A DNA stretch of 64,000 nucleotides. Origin: Deltaproteobacteria bacterium (lineage in GTDB: Bacteria > Desulfobacterota > Desulfobulbia > Desulfobulbales > SURF-16). Of this stretch, positions 62,701 through 64,000 are shown in pieces. Numbering within the stretch: the stretch's first letter is position 1; every line of letters starts with the position of its first letter. The DNA lies in contig JACRCD010000028.1 of assembly GCA_016219175.1 (NCBI GenBank), positions 62,001 through 126,000 of the forward strand, read 5' to 3'. The notes under the pieces were generated by a model. The model did not search any database and was not told where the DNA came from. It saw only the letters and a list, made by a program, of their open reading frames with translations. Made by a program: the position numbers and the translations under genes.

Positions 62701-63738
62701 GGCCCGCTGGTCACAGCTGGCCCGGGATATGGCGGTCACCGGCAGTTTGGTGGTGCCGGCCCTGACATTATACGATGAGATGCGGGCCAGACCGGTATCC
62801 ACCACATAGCGAATACCGGGCACGGTGACGGATGTTTCCGCCACATTGGTGCTCACCACGATCTTGCGGGACGAACTTTTTTTGAAGATGCGGTTCTGGT
62901 CGGGACCGGAAAGACGGCCGAAAAGGGGCAGAATCTCCGGCTCCCGCTCTTTAATGCCGAGGCGCGGTCCGTCATTTCTGAAGCGCTTGTCCAGCAACTC
63001 AGCCGTGTCGCGGATATCCCGCTCCGTGGGCATGAAGACCAGCATGTCGCCCCCGGCCGGGGAAGAGCGGCAGAGGTCAAGCACCGCTTCAACCGCCTGC
63101 TCCACATAGCCGAGCTCCTGACCCGTCGCCTCGCCCGCTTCATCCCTGTTTTGCAGGGCGTAGCGGATCTCCACCGGATAGGTGCGCCCGCTCACCTCGA
63201 TGACCGGCGCCGTATCATAGGCCCGGGAAAACTTCTCCGTATCAATGGTGGCCGAGGTGATGATCAACTTGAGGTCCACTCTTTTCACGATGAGCTTTTT
63301 TAATATGCCCAGCAGAAAATCAATATTAAGGCTTCTCTCATGAGCCTCATCGATAATAATGGTATCATAGGCCTGCAGGGTGCGGTCGGACTGGGTCTCG
63401 GCCAGCAGAATGCCGTCGGTCATGAATTTGATGCGGGTCGAGTGCCCGGTGTGATCGCTGAAACGGATCTTGTAGCCGACCAGACCGCCCAGGGCGCCAA
63501 GCTCCTCGCGCACCCTGGCGGCCACCGAGGTTGCCGCCAGCCGCCGGGGCTGGGTGCAGCCGATCAGCTTTTTTTTGCCCCGGCCGGCCTCCAGGCACAT
63601 CTTCGGGATCTGGGTGCTCTTTCCTGACCCCGTGTCACCGGCAATGATCAACACCTGATTGGCGCGTATTGCCTCGATGATGCGTTCTTTTTCAGAGGTA
63701 ATGGGCAGAATGGGCGGATAGGATATGGAATTTCTCAT
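59779..63738 (-). CDS. hrpA: ATP-dependent RNA helicase HrpA
   Basis: 1319 residues, close to the 1300 of E. coli HrpA. Walker A GDTGSGKSTQIP (about 33-44), DEAH in IIIDEAHER, helicase C motifs (VSTNVAETSVTVPGIRYVVDTG, QRAGRCGRVGPG), followed by the HA2, OB-fold and the HrpA-specific C-terminal region. It is a cytosolic DEAH/RHA helicase acting in RNA processing and ribosome-related functions. It is full length with no frameshift seen. The start at 63738 has a weak ribosome site. It is housekeeping and looks unrelated to the cytochrome system. Confidence 0.96.
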   Translation of the reverse strand: MRNSISYPPILPITSEKERIIEAIRANQVLIIAGDTGSGKSTQIPKMCLEAGRGKKKLIGCTQPRRLAATSVAARVREELGALGGLVGYKIRFSDHTGHSTRIKFMTDGILLAETQSDRTLQAYDTIIIDEAHERSLNIDFLLGILKKLIVKRVDLKLIITSATIDTEKFSRAYDTAPVIEVSGRTYPVEIRYALQNRDEAGEATGQELGYVEQAVEAVLDLCRSSPAGGDMLVFMPTERDIRDTAELLDKRFRNDGPRLGIKEREPEILPLFGRLSGPDQNRIFKKSSSRKIVVSTNVAETSVTVPGIRYVVDTGLARISSYNVRAGTTKLPVTAISRASCDQRAGRCGRVGPGICVRLYSEEDYLGRPQFTLPEIVRSNLAEVILRMIALRLGSPRKFPFIDPPAPRAVNDGYNMLMELGAIDQGRNLTPLGQTMARLPLDPRVSRMIVSARENGCLREMVIIAAALSIQDPRIRPAENAKQADEAHNRFRSRRSDFLTYLHLWDLYDELVRQEKSRSALGRFCKNNFLAYQRMREWRDIHEQIWSQLASAGSSREHHHFLKSSCLSEGEEEREKRYDKGYDRIHQAILSGNLRHIGFKKEKNIYQGGQGKELMIFPGSGLFNKAGTWIMAGELVETSRLYGRTVAAIKPEWIEPLAGNLCRRSYSAPHWEKKYGQVTALEKVTLFGLVIEAGRRVNFGPIKPGEARQIFIQSALVEGECGGHFLFLEKNQQLIAQLSDLEDRMRRRDILVDDFLLHDFYDGRLPEDVFDRAGLVRLLKKHREDDFLLMKREDILRQLPERDELADYPRQIHCGELTLPLSYSFKPGEENDGVTVNIPAELTGHVQAEKFEWLVPGLLLEKVVFLLKGLPKSIRRHLIPIPRTAAELLTLLRPYEGSLYQQLEELIMRRFRQQIDRSFWPRDSLPKHLKMCYQLVDGAGKAVARGREFAALVRTPCPSSPVPHLDTLRSQWEKKMVREWDFDAVPQRLPVKDQHGRLAGFAFPGLLAEGDGSVSLRLFGDAEQRARETVAGLRALYCLQFAAQCKALQKDLLLPRSSWFLYEGIASHEQFHEDLQTFALTEIFRCRDGLIPSRQEFEQTIATVKGGVLHVMAKAIMDLVVDVLRERRAVLAYLSDMEKASRINPKLHSDQDREGKRAATRQYMEYGEEPHSAADKGIGLKAAWTKTKLGVTADDCRNFRQEVARLLPPRFLREVDGAKLKRIPRYLKALRIRLERKMLNPAKDAEKETQLAVHQQRLRQLLEMQNLTCEQLRLVLEFDAMIEEFKVSLFAQELKTVVPISAKRLEKLWQETKRAIEN

Positions 63739-63889
63739 GAATTAAACGATAAATATTTGAAACAAAGTAAGAATTTTGTTTATAATCGAAGATTGATACT
63801 ATATATAAAGGAATCTACCAGTCTAGCAGCAAAATTATACGAAATATTTTCGCTTCTACAAGGTATATTGTGGTAGCAGGTAACAGCCA

Positions 63890-64000
63890 ATGTCGCAATT
63901 CAAAAAAAAGAAAAAACACATGGCCATGAATCGCTTTTCGCCGCCGCCTGCCACAAACGTAATGCAAACAAGTCCCGATACAGAAGAAGAGGAAGGGGGA
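63890..64000 (+). CDS. Start of an unidentified gene, cut by the window edge
   Basis: ATG 63890, with AGGT 9 bases upstream, opens a frame with no stop for the 37 codons to the end of the window. It begins MSQFKKKKKHMAMNRFSPPP and ends rich in glutamate (TEEEEGG). The start is basic, then Pro-rich, then acidic, which suggests a cytoplasmic, partly disordered N-terminus. The family cannot be told from this part. The gene is divergent from hrpA across an AT-rich region (63739-63889) that probably holds both promoters. Confidence 0.5.
   Translation, partial: MSQFKKKKKHMAMNRFSPPPATNVMQTSPDTEEEEGG

Overview
The window reads as a chromosome segment of a Gram-negative, anaerobic Desulfobacterota bacterium (Desulfobulbales- or Desulfuromonadales-like). 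The grounds are nine multiheme c-type cytochromes carrying 98 predicted heme sites, a quinone-linked cytochrome/ferredoxin/NrfD operon, three NtrC-type sigma-54 activators, many PAS histidine kinases, and a short inverted-repeat element of a kind I recall from such genomes. No rRNA, tRNA, CRISPR array, transposase or phage gene was seen.

Layout. 1-830: nitroreductase end and an SlyD-like FKBP. 1299-10885: regulators (orphan sigma-54 activator, truncated CHASE4 sensor, two tandem paralogous PAS kinases, sigma-54 response regulator). 11297-13117: ftsH. 13402-16158: pentaheme cytochrome, TAT-exported four-cluster ferredoxin and NrfD-type membrane protein behind a good sigma-54 promoter. 16377-18233: orphan kinase. 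18394-33154 (minus strand): a large extracellular electron transfer locus with two OmcS-like hexaheme cytochromes, a 26-heme lipoprotein, a 16-heme cytochrome, a PpiC-type foldase, beta-propellers, three TolB/CsgG-like envelope proteins and a large beta-barrel. 33475-37751: PilZ, TusA and a RegB/RegA (PrrB/PrrA) redox two-component pair. 37752-45500: decaheme, pentaheme and two dodecaheme cytochromes, an NHL propeller, a second PilZ protein and a HAMP protein. 45754-52351: kinase, sigma-54 regulator, porin, phosphate-binding-like protein and a degenerate GGDEF protein. 52804-59754: exported non-heme proteins (LVIVD propeller, probable choice-of-anchor protein, small secreted protein) and a membrane protein. 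59779-63738: hrpA. 63890-64000: start of an unidentified gene.

The main signal is a 17-bp palindrome, TGCGGCAAATTGTCGCA and variants, at seven intergenic places, two of them with tandem copies. It lies upstream of the orphan activator, one OmcS-like gene, both PilZ genes, the regB/tusA divergent region, the LVIVD gene and the choice-of-anchor gene. Its GCGGC-N5-GTCGC core is what is known for RegA/PrrA/RegR sites, and the cognate pair lies in the window with a site in front of regB. Several of these promoters also carry sigma-54 -24/-12 elements. I infer a redox (quinone-pool) regulon that couples extracellular cytochromes, c-di-GMP receptors and surface proteins.
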